Shown here one piece after another: positions 21,747 to 34,100 of a DNA stretch of 64,000 nt. The translations under genes and the position numbers were made by a program. Every line of letters starts with the position of its first letter. The stretch's first letter is position 1. The stretch comes from Rusavskia elegans (Eukaryota > Ascomycota > Lecanoromycetes > Teloschistales > Teloschistaceae): the NCBI GenBank assembly GCA_011316305.1, contig SAUG01000010.1:1-64000 (forward strand). Reading direction: 5' to 3'. The notes beneath the pieces were generated by a model, which searched no databases, was not told where the DNA came from, and saw nothing but the letters and a program-made list of their open reading frames with translations.

Positions 21747-23157
21747 ATGCACTTCCTCCACGTTGTCGCCCTCATTTTCACTTTGCATGGAGGAACCGCG
21801 GCCGTACCATGGCTCGAGCCTTTACGAACCCCACAAGCCTATCTCCTCCAGGCTGGAGTTTCTCCTCGACCGACTGAACCTCCAGGGCTCAATGGCATCC
21901 CAAAAGAGCTTGTAAGAAGACAGCAGGATGTCATCTATCCACCTCCGGCAGGCTGGTGCGGCTTCATCAACGGCGACTACAGTGGGCAATCCGCAGCCTT
22001 GTCACTCAAATAGCAATTGACAATCACTAGGCGACCCTCTCACTTGTAGATCCACCTATACCTGCGTCAATTCTGGATACGGTGTCGGATGTTGTCCCGA
22101 TAGCTCGCCCTGCACCAACATCTTCACCACTTGCAAGGATTTCGGTGATGTCTGCGACGCGGTCTGCGCGGGGAATGATAAGGTCTTGCAATGCAGTAAC
22201 AGCTTGACCCCCTACTGCGGCACCTACCGCTTCTCCGGCGCTACTCGTCTATACAATTGCGACACTACCAGTGCTCGTGCCTGGACCGTCCAGTTCCTCG
22301 CAGATCACTACATCACTGCCATCGGCAGCACCCTGGCTCCCTCACGGGACCCCTTCTCTTTCACAAGAGAGTCAGCTACGGCCTTCAGTACGCGTGCAGC
22401 CTACACTCCTTCCTACACACACAGTCCCGACGATTCATCCTCCGACAGTGGAGGCGGACTGTCGACAGGTGCGATCCGTGGTATCGCCATCGGCATCAGC
22501 GTCGGTGTCTGCGTCATCTTCATTCTCCTAGCGATATTTATCGTCAAGCGGCGCCGCGCCAACCGTATGAAACGAGCGGCTCAACCAAGTCTACCACCAG
22601 CGTACTCGCCCAGTGCCCCAATGCAACAGCAGCATCCTCCACCCAGTAATCCAGCATATCAACCCGTCCCCCAACAAGACCAACCGTATCCTGCCTCCCA
22701 CGGCGGTTATTTCACACCTGACGCGGTTGGCAAAGATAACGGAACTTCCGTCACAACCCAGCCCTCCCTCTCGCCACCTACTTCGCAGACTCCACAACAG
22801 CGCCACAGCGCCGCACCCTCTTCCTTCCTTTCCCCAAATCCCAGCGACCAAGGCCGGGATTCCTTCTACAGACCCAATGGTCCCGTCTCCCCCATAACCG
22901 AAGTCGACGGTAGCGGTCGTCCCATGCCGGAAGCGGACAGCATAGAGAGACCCACGAGCACGCACCAAGGGATGGTGAGTCCAATGGTAACAGGTAGCCC
23001 TCCACCGTCAAACCCCACGCCGCAGTATGGACAGCAGCCACAGCAAAATCAGGGCCAGGTACACAATGGATACGTACCGCCGAAAGCGGGCACTCACGAA
23101 GCACCACCCAGCCAAGCATATTTGGGACCGTACGAGATGCCGGATCAGCGGCATTAA
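21747..23157 (+). CDS. single-pass cell-surface protein with signal peptide and Pro/Gln-rich tail
   Basis: Two exons, 21747-21981 and 22031-23157, with a 49-bp intron that restores the frame (453 residues). The donor is GTGGGC, somewhat weak. Residues 1-19 form a signal peptide (MHFLHVVALIFTLHGGTAAV). The ectodomain is Cys-rich: CRSTYTCVNSGYGVGCCPDS, SPCTNIFTTCKDFGDVCDAVCAG. A Ser-rich stalk (SPDDSSSDSGGG) leads to one membrane segment, GIAIGISVGVCVIFILLAIFIV, followed at once by a basic stop-transfer KRRRANRMKR. The cytosolic tail is rich in Pro, Gln and Ser. This layout resembles fungal WSC/MID2-like wall-stress sensors or receptor-like surface proteins, but no named domain is certain. Confidence 0.8.
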
Positions 23158-23903
23158 GGCGCTTCTTTCGTGTTTAGTGATATTCATGGGTAGGCGCCTT
23201 TGGTGTCAATAACGAAGGCTAGTTAGGGAACGGATGGCGACTTCGGAATATCTAATGGCTTCTTATGATTGAGCGGTCTACATCAAGAGGGTTTTCTGGC
23301 ATGACGATATTCAATGCGCATATATACCGTCTGTGACTTCTTGGATCGGAACATGTCGCGCGGTTGCACATTGCGATGCAGTCTGTAGGTATAAGTTATA
23401 ATTAGGTGGGTGAAGATGTAATCTTGTTGTTGCGAAAACTCGACGAGGACCGGGTCCTTTTTTGTGATGATTGGCAAATCGATTTGTAGAAAAATTCCAA
23501 GCAGGTACATATTACAATTTAGCGAGTTCAAGTAAGTGAGTACAGATTTCCACCTTCTCACATGTTCCTTTTCCTTCAGGCTTTCACTTGCCCGCGAATG
23601 CTCATTTGCAGACTCATTCTTATCACTATTTCTTCGGAATAATTGCATCGTAGTGGGCCGCATGTATGATACCGCCCGGTTATACCGCTTCTTTGCGCAT
23701 CTTTGAAAATCCCTCTCTCGCATACGGAAGACGCCATCGACACGGCTTGATTTTGGCGCTTGTATAAGCGGATACATAGACCAGTCCACTACTTCAAAGT
23801 GTCAAACCACTGCAAACCGAACGGCATTATTCTCCGTCGTTTTCTTCAAATCATATCCACAAGTCTTGTGTTTGGCATCTGGAATCCATCTCCATCAAGG
23901 AGG
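23158..23903. other. intergenic region
   Basis: About 745 bp. A minus-strand ORF at 23283-23789 (168 residues) lacks coding character, being Arg/Tyr/Lys-rich with no motif, and is not annotated as a gene. Confidence 0.5.
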
Positions 23904-24476
23904 ATGGTATTATATTTATCATCTTTCCCTCTCGCCATCGCTCTGATACTCATCAGCTCCATCCATATCCTCCTTGCCGCTCCCGCCCCTCCCACTCCTA
24001 ACAACGACAGGATAGCAAACCCAATTACACTACCCCACCCCCAACCACTGCCACAAGCACACCCCCCAGCCAACTCCAACTCCCCCACCTCCAACCTCAC
24101 CTTCCTAGGCATCGACTGCTACCACTTGGACCCAAGCACAGCGCGCATCTCCCTCGAAACATGCCAGTCCCTTTTCGCCTACCTCGTCTCTAGTAGCGGC
24201 GGCGACGTCTACACCCCGCACCAATACTGGAACGGATGGCGGTTCAAAAAACCGGGGAATGATCCGTGTATGATTACGATCAGTAGTCCGGAGAAAGGCG
24301 ATGTGATGCTGGCGATTAGTGTGGCGACGATTATTCGGAGTGCGAGTATGGTGTTGAGGGAGTGTGAGACCGGGGGGAGGGATATGCTGGGGTTGGGGGA
24401 GTGGAGTGTTAGTGTTAGTAGGGGGGTGGTGGGGGGAGGGGGTAGATGGGGTAGGGAGAGAGGGAGGGAGGGATGA
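23904..24476 (+). CDS. small secreted protein of unknown function
   Basis: 190 residues from the ATG at 23904, chosen because it begins a clear signal peptide (MVLYLSSFPLAIALILISSI, then HILLAAPAPP). The mature part has a Pro-rich linker and then a compact region with Cys residues in FLGIDCYHLDP, LETCQSLF, NDPCMITIS and LRECETGG, which could form two disulfides. The C-terminus becomes Gly/Arg-rich because it is encoded in a G-run tract, and may be poorly conserved. Similar domains occur in small secreted fungal proteins; no enzyme motif is visible. An upstream in-frame Met at 23760 would bury the signal peptide and is rejected. Confidence 0.65.
   Translation: MVLYLSSFPLAIALILISSIHILLAAPAPPTPNNDRIANPITLPHPQPLPQAHPPANSNSPTSNLTFLGIDCYHLDPSTARISLETCQSLFAYLVSSSGGDVYTPHQYWNGWRFKKPGNDPCMITISSPEKGDVMLAISVATIIRSASMVLRECETGGRDMLGLGEWSVSVSRGVVGGGGRWGRERGREG
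24418..24474 (+). other. G-run tract at 3' end of the secreted-protein gene
   Basis: Repeated runs of three to six G on the plus strand, immediately before the TGA. Compatible with a G-quadruplex and the cause of the Gly/Arg-rich C-terminus. Confidence 0.5.
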
Positions 24477-25288
24477 AGTGGGGGTGGAGTAGATAGCTAT
24501 ATCTACGGCAGGCGGAAGAGTGGAGTTATATTTTGGAGAGATGAAGGGGAAATGCATTTCGTTGTCGGAAGATTGCCAAGCTTTGTGTTCTGTTTTGTCA
24601 TTCACAGATTAGGTAACAGCTCTTGCGAAAAGCTTTCGAATCCTTGATTGAATCTTGGCAAGTCATTCCTTCTCAATTTTGGGGAGAGTTATCAACCACC
24701 ACCACTCAACCTCCAAAGCCTCCTTCTTCCGGCTTACAATATGGGATGTAATGCCACGTCTAGGTTGATAAGGTTGGTGGTGATGCCAAGATCCCGTTTT
24801 CGAAAGCTCTTCACAAGAGCTGAACTGTTGTAAGCTGGACCCTTATATTGTGTCACGTTGAGACTTCGTCTTTCCTCATCTTCTCCTCCGGCCCCCACCT
24901 ATAGCATAGTTGCACAGCAGGAACCACGCGTCCTGTAGCAACATCTACTGGACTTCCCAGTGTTTCGTCAAACAAAGCAGCTCCCGAGCTGGACATACGT
25001 TGCCGCTTGGGGTCCAATTGGAAATGCACTGCTTTAGCTCCATGTGGCAATCATGTACACACCCGGCTTCGGCCTCGACCTCGACTTTACAGCCACCATG
25101 ATAATTTATCATGTTCCCTTTATCCCTCCACTCTCGTCTTGTAGACGTGGTAACTCCCTTTGGCAAGGCGAATATACTCACCACTATCCCTTTGACTGGC
25201 GAGTTGCGCGGCCGATACCTCAACTGCCAGCGACATAAGAGACCCCACTGGTACATGAGGAATCTCTTGAAATCTCAACAATTGTCAG
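24477..25288. other. intergenic region containing a MITE-like element
   Basis: About 810 bp. It holds the inverted-repeat element at 24617-24822 and the promoter of the membrane-protein gene starting at 25289. No supported ORF. Confidence 0.5.
24617..24822. mobile_element. MITE-like element with terminal inverted repeats
   Basis: The 24-base ends are inverted copies differing at two positions. The left end starts CAGCTCTTGCGAAAAGC and the right end closes with TTCACAAGAGCTG. A further short match (ATCTTGGCA) follows inside. The 206-bp body has no ORF. No clear target-site duplication is visible, so the element type is uncertain. Confidence 0.5.
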
Positions 25289-28158
25289 ATGGATTCCATT
25301 TACGAACTCACGACCGATCCCTGGGACTATGGTTTCTTCGGCAGCTTCGCGGCCTCTCCAAGGACCTATGGCCTCGAGCAGGCTCTTCCTGTGAGCCCGG
25401 ATAGCATATCATCGTTCGTTTTTTCCCCCGACGGCCACGTCTTTAATGATGCTTGTCCAAGCAGCAGTGGCCAAAATTGCAAGTACGTTGGTTCCTTGAT
25501 CTAGTCCCTCGCTTCTCCTCATTCTTCGACTTCAAGAGTTCTTTTCTCAACCTTATCCAATGTTGGTCTCAAGCAATTCTTTTCATTTTTGTGAACTATT
25601 GACAGCTGTAGCGTCGTCTAGTGCTTCATGCAATAACACTTTCGGCTTCATGTTCGACTCGCTCCCAACTCTTCACAACTGTTTCATGTTCGGCTACATG
25701 ACCGATGATCTTGACACGGCTGCGAAACTTCACTATGTCGATGAGGAGCACAATGCCACCGTCGCCAACGTAGCCCATGTATTAGAGGACTGCCTTTCAA
25801 AATACTGTGACACTCTGCCGGATTGCAGCGAAGAAGCCAGCGAGTATGGTGACTTACCGTCACTGTGGGGCGACTATGATACACTCGGCAGGGGCCAGGG
25901 TCTAGCGTCCTCGATTTGTGATAACACACCATGGAGGATCAACTCGGACGTTGGGGGTATCGGCGTAAGTTCCCTTCCAATTACCTAATAACTGGCCTCG
26001 CGGTGAGCAGTAAAACGTGGACACTGTGCCTGGCGTTGGCAGGCATCCTAGCACCCGAGCTATCGAATGCCTACTCCGTCAGTCGAAGTGACAGCATCCG
26101 AACAATCTCACTCCCACGAGAGGGTCTACCTTTCTGATGAAGCCGACAGTAGATTGTTCATATGAGCAAGACTTTGCTGACTCGCAGCTAGATTTACGTC
26201 TCTTACTGGATTCAAACGGGACTTGCATTCCTAGGACTTGTCGGCACCCTCTTTTGGAAATGGATCGTCCCTAACGGTCATTCCTGTTACCAGGCTTTCT
26301 ACTATGGGTGGCGTGCAGCAGAGAGTAGAAGCCAGCGTCTCAACCAAGTGGCCCAGCAACACCTTTCGAGACTTGTTGCCGCCTTGACAGATTTTCACAA
26401 GGCTCAATGCTTCTTCATGATGGCTATAAACATCGCGGCACTCGTAGTCATCCAAAGAGGTGGGTTCGATCCCCAGAGCCTGCAACAAATCTGTAATACC
26501 TATGTGTTTCTGCAAGTGCTTGCTGTCAACGGCTTCCTTCCAATCACCTTCACCCTCACGAACCTCTATTTGGTTGGCATGCTATCGTGGTTGCTCATCC
26601 TGTTGTCTGCTGTCACAGTTGTGTTATCAATCGCCACTCTCGCCTCTGTGGGCCGCTTCGATCCTAGCGAAGCAGATTTGAGAACCCTTGAAACTTTGGC
26701 TGCATCGGGGGGGCCACGAGAATGCGACGGCATCAACCCTGGTATCTACTGTCTCAGGACTATGGAATACAACTATGGCTGGGATTATTTTTACGGCGGT
26801 CAAAGTGCTATCAATTACGCCTTCAGGATTCTTGGCTTCTGCCTCGCAAACATGGCTGCCCTTGTAGGATATCAGCTACCAGTCAAGGATCTGGGAGTCG
26901 TCCGATCAGCTCAAAACTATGCAGTAACCCGACTGTACAGTGCCGCACGTCTCGTGTTGGTTCTGTCTAGAATCACTCATCGTCAAATAGCGACTCGAAT
27001 ACCTTCCCCTATGGGTCAAGCTGCGCGGACACATTGGAAACAAATCTCACACATTCTTACAAATTCTAGCAAGATATTCGCCAGATTGCGAAGCACTCGA
27101 AGCTGGCAATTCTGCCTTGAGACCGCCATGCGAATCCAACAACAGCAACGGTTAGTAGTTTGCGATGCCGCTTCCCCCAACTCCACCGGACTTTCGAGCT
27201 ATCCCTGGCAAGCTAGGCATGTGAGACCTCGACTGGTGCCAGCCGAGGTCTCAGATACACTGCTTACCAGAGGCTCAGACTTATCAACATGTCATTCTTA
27301 TCTATACCCCCAAGGCAATTATTTGGTCCAATATCAGGTATACTGACTCCGGAATCCAGGACTCTCGGCTGGCAATCATCGTTGAAGCCAGCTCTCAGAG
27401 TGGCCATCTATGTCGTCTTTCTGACCTTCTACGTCAGATTCTACAACATGTATCTCCACGACCTTGCATGGTTCGCCAAGAACGATGTCCACGGCGATAC
27501 ATGGAATTTCGGCCAAGTCTTCGCCATCACCGTTTGGGTGCCTCCGATCGTCGAATACATTCATCTGGAAATGCGTAAGCCCATTCCCCTTCCCCACCTA
27601 ACAGCGTTGTACACCTCTCTGAATGGCGCGTTGGCCATCCGATACATCGAGCGGGTCTCTCGATATCTGGACTGCCTAGGCAATTCGGATGCGCCACCAG
27701 TGCAACGGTTATGGATTTGATTTACTGATGTTCGAGCTATTATAGGAGGCATGCACCGCGCTTTCGATCACCGTCTTCTACAGCCATTCAGAGTCTCCCG
27801 AACAGGGAGAGTCGACACGATAAACATCCTGCCAATGAGAAGCGGAGAACAAGATGAACTCGAAAGCGGCAACAGGAACTTATCGGGGCCGGTTGAGCTT
27901 ACAACGCCAACATCAGCAAGCCTGGCCATGCCTTCCAAACATGATGATGACAATGTCGGCGAAGCAATCACTATACAGGATAACGACCATATACATGATT
28001 GTGGCAATCCTCACCGAGATCAGTATGACGAGTTTCACACCCAGGCGACGGGAGAAGCGAACTCAATAATACCCCTAACATCTACGATTGGGATCGACAA
28101 TGGTGATCGGTTTGGACCCTATGCGGAGCCGCCAAGACAAGATTCTGTACCGATGTAG
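25289..28158 (+). CDS. multi-pass membrane protein of unknown function
   Basis: Five exons: 25289-25482, 25622-25964, 26192-27220, 27271-27574 and 27746-28158, giving 760 residues with consistent phases. The N-terminal part contains extracellular-looking Cys pairs (NDACPSSSGQNC, CNNTFGFMFDSLPTLHNC, CLSKYCDTLPDCS). About seven hydrophobic segments follow: WIQTGLAFLGLVGTLFWKW, CFFMMAINIAALVVI, VFLQVLAVNGFLPITFTL, MLSWLLILLSAVTVVLSIA, FRILGFCLANMAALVG, LRVAIYVVFLTFY and GQVFAITVWVPPIVEYI. The C-terminal tail is polar and acidic. Such proteins are widespread in filamentous ascomycetes as uncharacterised plasma-membrane proteins. The second intron (227 bp) is long for this locus and might hide an additional small exon. 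The 50-bp third intron contains a strong hairpin. Confidence 0.75.
27223..27252 (+). other. hairpin inside a 50-bp intron
   Basis: GAGACCTCG (27223-27231) pairs perfectly with CGAGGTCTC (27244-27252), and inside it CTGG pairs with CCAG. The stem begins two bases after the 5' splice junction. Confidence 0.7.
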
Positions 28159-28760
28159 CGGCTAGTTCTACGTGTTTTCATTCCCTCCTTCTTTGCTGCA
28201 GGTAGTTTATTGTTGTCTTATGTCCTGGTGAGTCCTCCGATTTGGCAGTCAAGGTATCGAATGCTCATCTGGTCAGTCGAGATGTATAACATCCTATCTA
28301 CTCGCACGCATTTTGGTATCGAGCAGAATTTTGAGTAAAGAGAAGGAATATTCCGTTCAGCATATATGTAGGGATCAATTCTATGTTTTCGTTAGTACTT
28401 TCTAACCTTAGAACAAGTTCATGAGATCTTCACTTATCAGAAGGCTTCAATGCATGTTCCCTCTCTCTATCACTTACACTCCTTCTCCGTGGATATATCT
28501 CCCACAGCACCTTGTCACCAAAATCCCCAGCAGCTCAAAAACTTGATATCCCAATAGGGTGTGTAGCAAAACCATCTCTTCCCGCCCCTTTTCTCAAACT
28601 GCCACCACTCTCTTTACGTATCTAGCATTTCCGTCAAGGGCATTCTTGGGTGCCACAACTGGTGGTGGAGGCGGCAGGAGAAACCCGTGAAAAGTTGGAT
28701 AGTTATGTACACTTGATTTTTGTGGTGTTTGTTGTGCCAATTTGCTGCGGTGCGAGACTT
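28159..28760. other. convergent intergenic region
   Basis: About 600 bp between two convergent genes. It should hold both 3' UTRs; no ORF is supported. Confidence 0.55.
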
Positions 28761-30130
28761 TCATCTGCTGCTGCTGATGCTGCCGTCGAGTTCCATATCT
28801 TCCTCCTGATCTCCATCCCCGTCTCCCTCGCCTCCAGCTTCATCCCCATCCCCATCCCCCTGCCCCTCACCTCTTTCATCCCCACCATCCTCATCCCCAT
28901 CCCCGTCTCCGTCTTCCTCTGCTTTAACCTCCCTACTCCCTTCCCTCCCTTCTCCCTCCTCACCATCGTCAAACCCAAGCCATCTCCACTCCTCAATCTC
29001 CTCAATAACACACCTCAACCTATCCCTCATGCTCTCGACCGCAAACGCCCCCAGGAGTAGCCTCAGCGGCGGATACGCGCAGTGGCCGAGCTGCCACACG
29101 ACTTCGGCGCACCGGGCTGTGGATGTGAGGGGTTGGTTTTGCGGCTGGAATAATGATTTTGAAAGCCATGCCAGGACGCGAAGGGGGTGAGCGGCGGGAG
29201 AGGTGAGGGTGTTGTAGGGGGAGTTTGGGTGGGGAGGTTTGTACTGGAGGTGTGTGGATGACAATAGCGAGGTATTGGTCTTACTGCCAGTTTTCCGTCG
29301 GCTTTCTTCTCGTTCCGCAGACGAAGTTGAAGCGTCAATATTGTTGTCTTCATCGTCATCTGGTCGTAGATGGCCCAGTTCGACAAGCGTGGCTTTGATG
29401 TTGAAAGCGTGGGTTTCGTATAGCATGCTTTCGATCAGACCTTCAACAGCGTGTTTCGTGGCGCTGTAGGGACCCAGTCCGGGCACGCCGAGGGCACCGC
29501 ACGTGCTGCTGAAGATGAGGTAGCGGCCTCCAAGTAATGACTGTTGTTGTTCGTTTTCGGGGCTCCCAGTCGATCTTTCTGAGCCGGGTTCATGCTTGAT
29601 GGACGTGGAGGTCTGGTGCTGGTGTCGCTGCCGAGTACGGAAATAGGCGAGGCTGGCACTGAGGATGTTGATGGTACCAAAGAAGTTGGTCTCGAATTGG
29701 TTGCGGATGTCGTAGTCGTCTTGGTCTTCGCATGCGCCAATGACGCCGTAGCCGGTGCAGTTGGCGATGATGTCGATGCGGCCCCAGTGGGCGATAGACC
29801 GTTGGATCACGTCTTCGACGGTTGGGCGGATGCGGATGTCGCAGAGGAGGGGCAGGTAGCGATCGGTATATGCTCGAAAGGGGGATTGGATTGATGTGAA
29901 TGTATCTTCGCGGCTTTGGCCGACGGTGGTGACGAGGTCGTGATGAGAGAGGGCGGCTTTGGCTATGGATCTGCCAATATGACCTGCAGCTCCAAAGATC
30001 TAGGGATGTCAGTTGAGGCTTGAGAGAAAAAGTATGGAGGACGCACCACCCAGACAAGCTGCTCCGGGGGATTCTGCGGACCTGGTGGATCACAGCTCGC
30101 GGGCAGCTGGAGTTTGCCGGCGCCTGTCAT
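28761..30130 (-). CDS. short-chain dehydrogenase/reductase with acidic Gly/Asp tail
   Basis: Two exons, 30130-30047 and 29999-28761, separated by a 47-bp intron; 440 residues. The cofactor loop is split by the intron: QLVWV then IFGAAGHIGRSIAKAAL, a variant GxxGxxG turn. The NAG-equivalent is IIANCTGYG, the catalytic Ser lies in IFSSTCGALG, and the YxxxK motif is YSATKHAVEG. This is a classical-type SDR, probably NADP-dependent given the surrounding basic residues; substrate unknown. The last 70 residues are unusual: a run of Asp, Glu, Gly repeats (DGDGDGDEDGGDERGEG...) encoded by degenerate CATCCC/TCCCCA hexamer-like repeats. Most SDRs of this type end near residue 300-330, so the tail is an extension. 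Convergent with the membrane-protein gene. Confidence 0.82.
28785..28925 (-). repeat. degenerate hexanucleotide-type repeat encoding the SDR tail
   Basis: On the plus strand the segment is built of CCCCATC/CTCATC-like units. In the SDR frame they give alternating Gly and Asp/Glu. Confidence 0.7.
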
Positions 30131-31147
30131 GGTGGCCGTGTCCGACCATCTCCCTGAGGGCAATATCTTGCCCTCATCTTCCATAGCACACACGAACAGG
30201 CAGATGGCGCTGGTGTGCAAGTCATGGGTAGTTGACTGATAGGGGAACTTCCGGAGATCAATATTGAAGTCCAGGGTCCAGGTCTCGACTTCGCGGGATC
30301 GATGCCAAGACCGCCGAGACCTCGACTTCTCAATATGATGACTAACCATCATGTAACAGGAGCGTACGACCAAATAGTCAAACACGTCTTGAACAAGCGG
30401 CAATCCATGAAATCGTCGATCAGCAGCCAGAGACTCCTTGGTCGCACGGACTGTCTGTCAAAAAACCAAAAAAGTTGTATTAAAGGAGCTTTTGACCCCC
30501 TAATCGTGCTTGTGTGACGGCACATCGCCCTGAAGAAAGTATATTATACCATTTGTACATGTAGTGCCTGTCCTAGAAACACAGATCTAGCCTAAGGTAT
30601 CATCCATGCCCTGTGTTTCCCTTGCAATAAACAATGACCGACCCATCATCATCATCATCGTTATGCCATGATCCTAAGTGAAATATCGCAAGCAGCCGAA
30701 GCTGAGCCAAGCCAAATAAATTGCCTATACAATGATCGGGTTTCCATAATCATTGCCACCCAGAGAGATTCGAAATTTTATTACTCCTTCTTTTTCGTGT
30801 TTCATGTAGCTTCCCTACTCACATGGTCCTAATCCATTTTCATCTCCACATCTCCTTTTCTCTTCATTCGATTCAAGCCTGGAAACAACATTACAAGGGA
30901 ATATATGACGGTGGTTTCTTGGACGGGAGTTCTGTGCGGCAAAAGTGGAAATTGCCCAGTCGTAAGCCTGGGCGTTGGTGAAAGGCGGTAACGACAATGG
31001 AGATATACGATGTGGTGGCGGGGATGCTGAAGAAAATCGAGGAAGCGATGGGGAGTGTTTCGATGGTTCGATGTAATATTGGTGCTAATCGCGTCAAATG
31101 CTTGTAGCTGTGATGACGATATGTAGATCGGTTATGACTCGAGAGGC
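30131..31147. other. intergenic region downstream of the pumilio gene
   Basis: About 1 kb. Contains the SDR promoter, a CAT trinucleotide run near 30645-30660 and, near 30286-30332, an inverted GGTCTCG/CGAGACC pair. The minus-strand ORF at 30891-31151 overlaps the pumilio 3' end and is not supported. Confidence 0.5.
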
Positions 31148-34100
31148 TCATGTCGACGTTGGTGTCATGACTTCCACTGCGTTACTCGTACTTGACTTAC
31201 GCGAGTCGGCGGCTGCCCCAACCGAGCTGGCGTTGGTGCTGGGGACGCTGCTGCTTTGGGGCGACTGACCGTCTCCTGTCAAAAGCGGAGGCGTGGGAAC
31301 GGCGGAAGTGGATGTGTCTATTGGAGGAGGTGCAAGACTGTTCAGTCGCTGTTGCGGCTGCGACGGCGGCGGGACGGTCGTGTAGAGAAGAGCTTCGATG
31401 GCTTGTACCTGTTTGCCATATGAAAAGCGTTTCAGGATGGCCAGTTGCGGTTTGAGGGTTTCGATAAAGTCATCCAATTGAGAGCCTTTCAGCTCCAAGA
31501 TCAGAGTCTCTATGATAAGAATCAGCAAAAGAAGCTTGCTACTGGGGAGATGGAACGTACGGATCACATAATTGCAGTACTGATCACGTATCAGATACTG
31601 CAGGTTACTGTCTCCTTTCTCGTTCACAGCAGTAAGTACTTCGAGAATCTTGTTCCGCTGCTCTGGAGTCCCGAATCGGATGCATCTCTCAACCACGTTA
31701 CTTGCGAATTTGTGCTTAGAGTAGATGATAATTCCCGAGATGACCAAAGAAATGATTGCAGCGCGATCTTCTTCCCGGCCGTGTTCAATGACATGCTGCG
31801 TCACATAATTGCCATATTGGTCCGTTATCAACTGCGATGCGCATCCGTGAAGCTCTTGGAGAATCGCAGATCGAGTCGGCTCGACACAGTGTTCCAACAT
31901 CCGTTGGATGACGCGACAGCCATATGCATGTTTTGAGAGCTCACACACTTGCCCGGTAAAAGCGTTGACGATGAACTGGATGTGTGCGGCCGGTATCCGC
32001 TCAATGGCCTTTTGCACAACGTGGTTACCATTCTGATCCTTGACGCATCGCATGACCTGTTTATCTTTCTGTAGCTCAGCAATTAGTGAGGCTTGCTGAT
32101 CTGTCAGGATGTGCTCGAGAGCCTGGACCGGTCAGTAAGGCTTCATGCGATCTCGAGCTGTACGTCTCACCTTCTGTACGACTCGGCAGCCGTACATTTG
32201 CAGCGACAATGCCAAAACATGGTTTTTCATCTGATTCGCCAAGATCTTTTTCTGCGACTGGTTGCCATGCTCAAAGAACTTCTGGATCACATAGTTGCCA
32301 AAGACGTCCGTCATGAGCTGCATAGCATTGGGAAGGATCTCCCGGAAAGCCTGATCTTTCTCATCACTGTTGGCTGTCTCGAGCTTTTGCTGAATGAACC
32401 TTGAGCCGTGCTGATCACCACTGAATTCGACAATGTGCCCGTAGATGTCCTATTTGACTCAGCACGAAGAATAATACACGTGCACGACGGTCTGCCCTTA
32501 CCTTCAACTCGTAACGCTTGTTGGTTTTGCTATTCGACCTGAACTCCTCTAGGCAAGCACTTCTGGTGCTATGAGCAGTATCTTGGTCTTTCGCGGGGCC
32601 TCTCGGTATGACTTGAGGTAGAAGATTCGCCATTGGAGGCACGGTGTAGTAGGAATGGAGAGGATTCATGCGTAATGCATTTTGCGTGTGGAAGTCATAA
32701 GGGTTGGCGAACGGTGGTCTGAACTGCATCGAATTCGGATGCGGTGGCATCAACCCTTGTTGTTCTTGCTGCAGCCCTCTCAATTTTCGATCCAGAGCAA
32801 GCGTCTGCCCAGCAGCGACGTTGCCGGAAAGGGTGCCGCGGGATGCCGCACGACTCTGCAGGGCGTAGGAGGGCGCCCCATCCGTAGAGCCGTAAGAGCT
32901 CTGTTGGTTCCGCCGTCCGTCATTGCTGGTGGGCGAGTGAGGATAGGGTGACCTAAAGGCTGGATTGCGATATTGTCCATGCTGAGGAAGCGACATCATG
33001 GTATTCTGAGCGTAAGGATTCTGAAGTTCGGGATACGCATTCTCATCGAAATCCCAAGCAGTGCCTGTGCTGCTAGAATCATTCTGCTGAAGCAGCTGGT
33101 ATGGCAACAGGCCTTGGCCAGGGTAGGTAGATCCGGTTTGGAGACCATACCCAGTCTGCGAATTCTGCTGTTCCTTGCCCAGTGCCATCATTGTAAGGTC
33201 CCCAGTCATATTGTTGATGTCTGCAGCATTTGACAGCTCTCCAAGTCTTTGCGTATGATTACTAGAATTCCGGGAGAAGGCAAAAGCCTGTGCTGACGAA
33301 TTGGATCGATACGGATTCCCAGCGGTAGAGGATCCATTGACATGGGTGTATGTTGGAATCTGAGCTCCTTCATCGAATTGTGATGGATCAACACCGTTCC
33401 TTGAGGGAGGCAGGCTGCCACTTCTTGACGCCACGCTGCTTCCGAATCCAGACGCATCATCCCGAGAACTCTGTCGATGTGGTTGTACGGCCAGAGAAGC
33501 ATCGGTACTTCCAAACCCCACCGATCTTGCAACATAGCGGTCATCTTCATCGCTATTATGCCTGGACGATCTGTGTACCGGGTTCATTTCAAAGGTGCGA
33601 TTAGGTATGAAAGCGCTGGGGTTAGGATCACCCGAATAATACTGAGTTGTCTTGGCCGGCAATTGGGTAGACCCTGGAATAAGGAAGTTGGAAGAATTGT
33701 TGGACATGAGGTCGGGATAAGACTGTGGTATTTGTTGGTTACTGTCCTGGCGTCGCATTGGAGAAGTACCGCTTCGCCTCGTCGTCGTGCTTGACAAACC
33801 GGGGGATGTATTGTCGACCGATGCCCACTGAGACCTTGACCGCCCACTCCAGCCGTCCGACTCGGACGTTGAAAGCAATGAACCTGATCCGGTCAACACC
33901 TCGTGACTGTTGGTAGCAGCGATCCTTTCGTCTGGAACGATTGGAATCAGTTGAAGCGTCTTGGAGGCAGAACCTCAACAGGAAATACCTTGTGATCGAG
34001 CATTGTCATTTGCAGTACTCTTCAAGCCACTACCGATAGCTGTGTTGTTGCCCCATATCCCGCCGTTCCAAGTTGTAGATGAAGTCCCAAAGGCGTGGCC

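Noticed and set aside
23283..23789. 168-residue minus-strand ORF
   Set aside because: No coding character, motif or signal peptide.
15871..28690. similar 26-base segments at 15871 and 28650 (both read MPQLVVE)
   Set aside because: Five mismatches and no extension on either side; probably chance.
30286..30332. GGTCTCG/CGAGACC inverted pair as regulatory element
   Set aside because: Seven-base arms are short enough to occur by chance and nothing else supports it.
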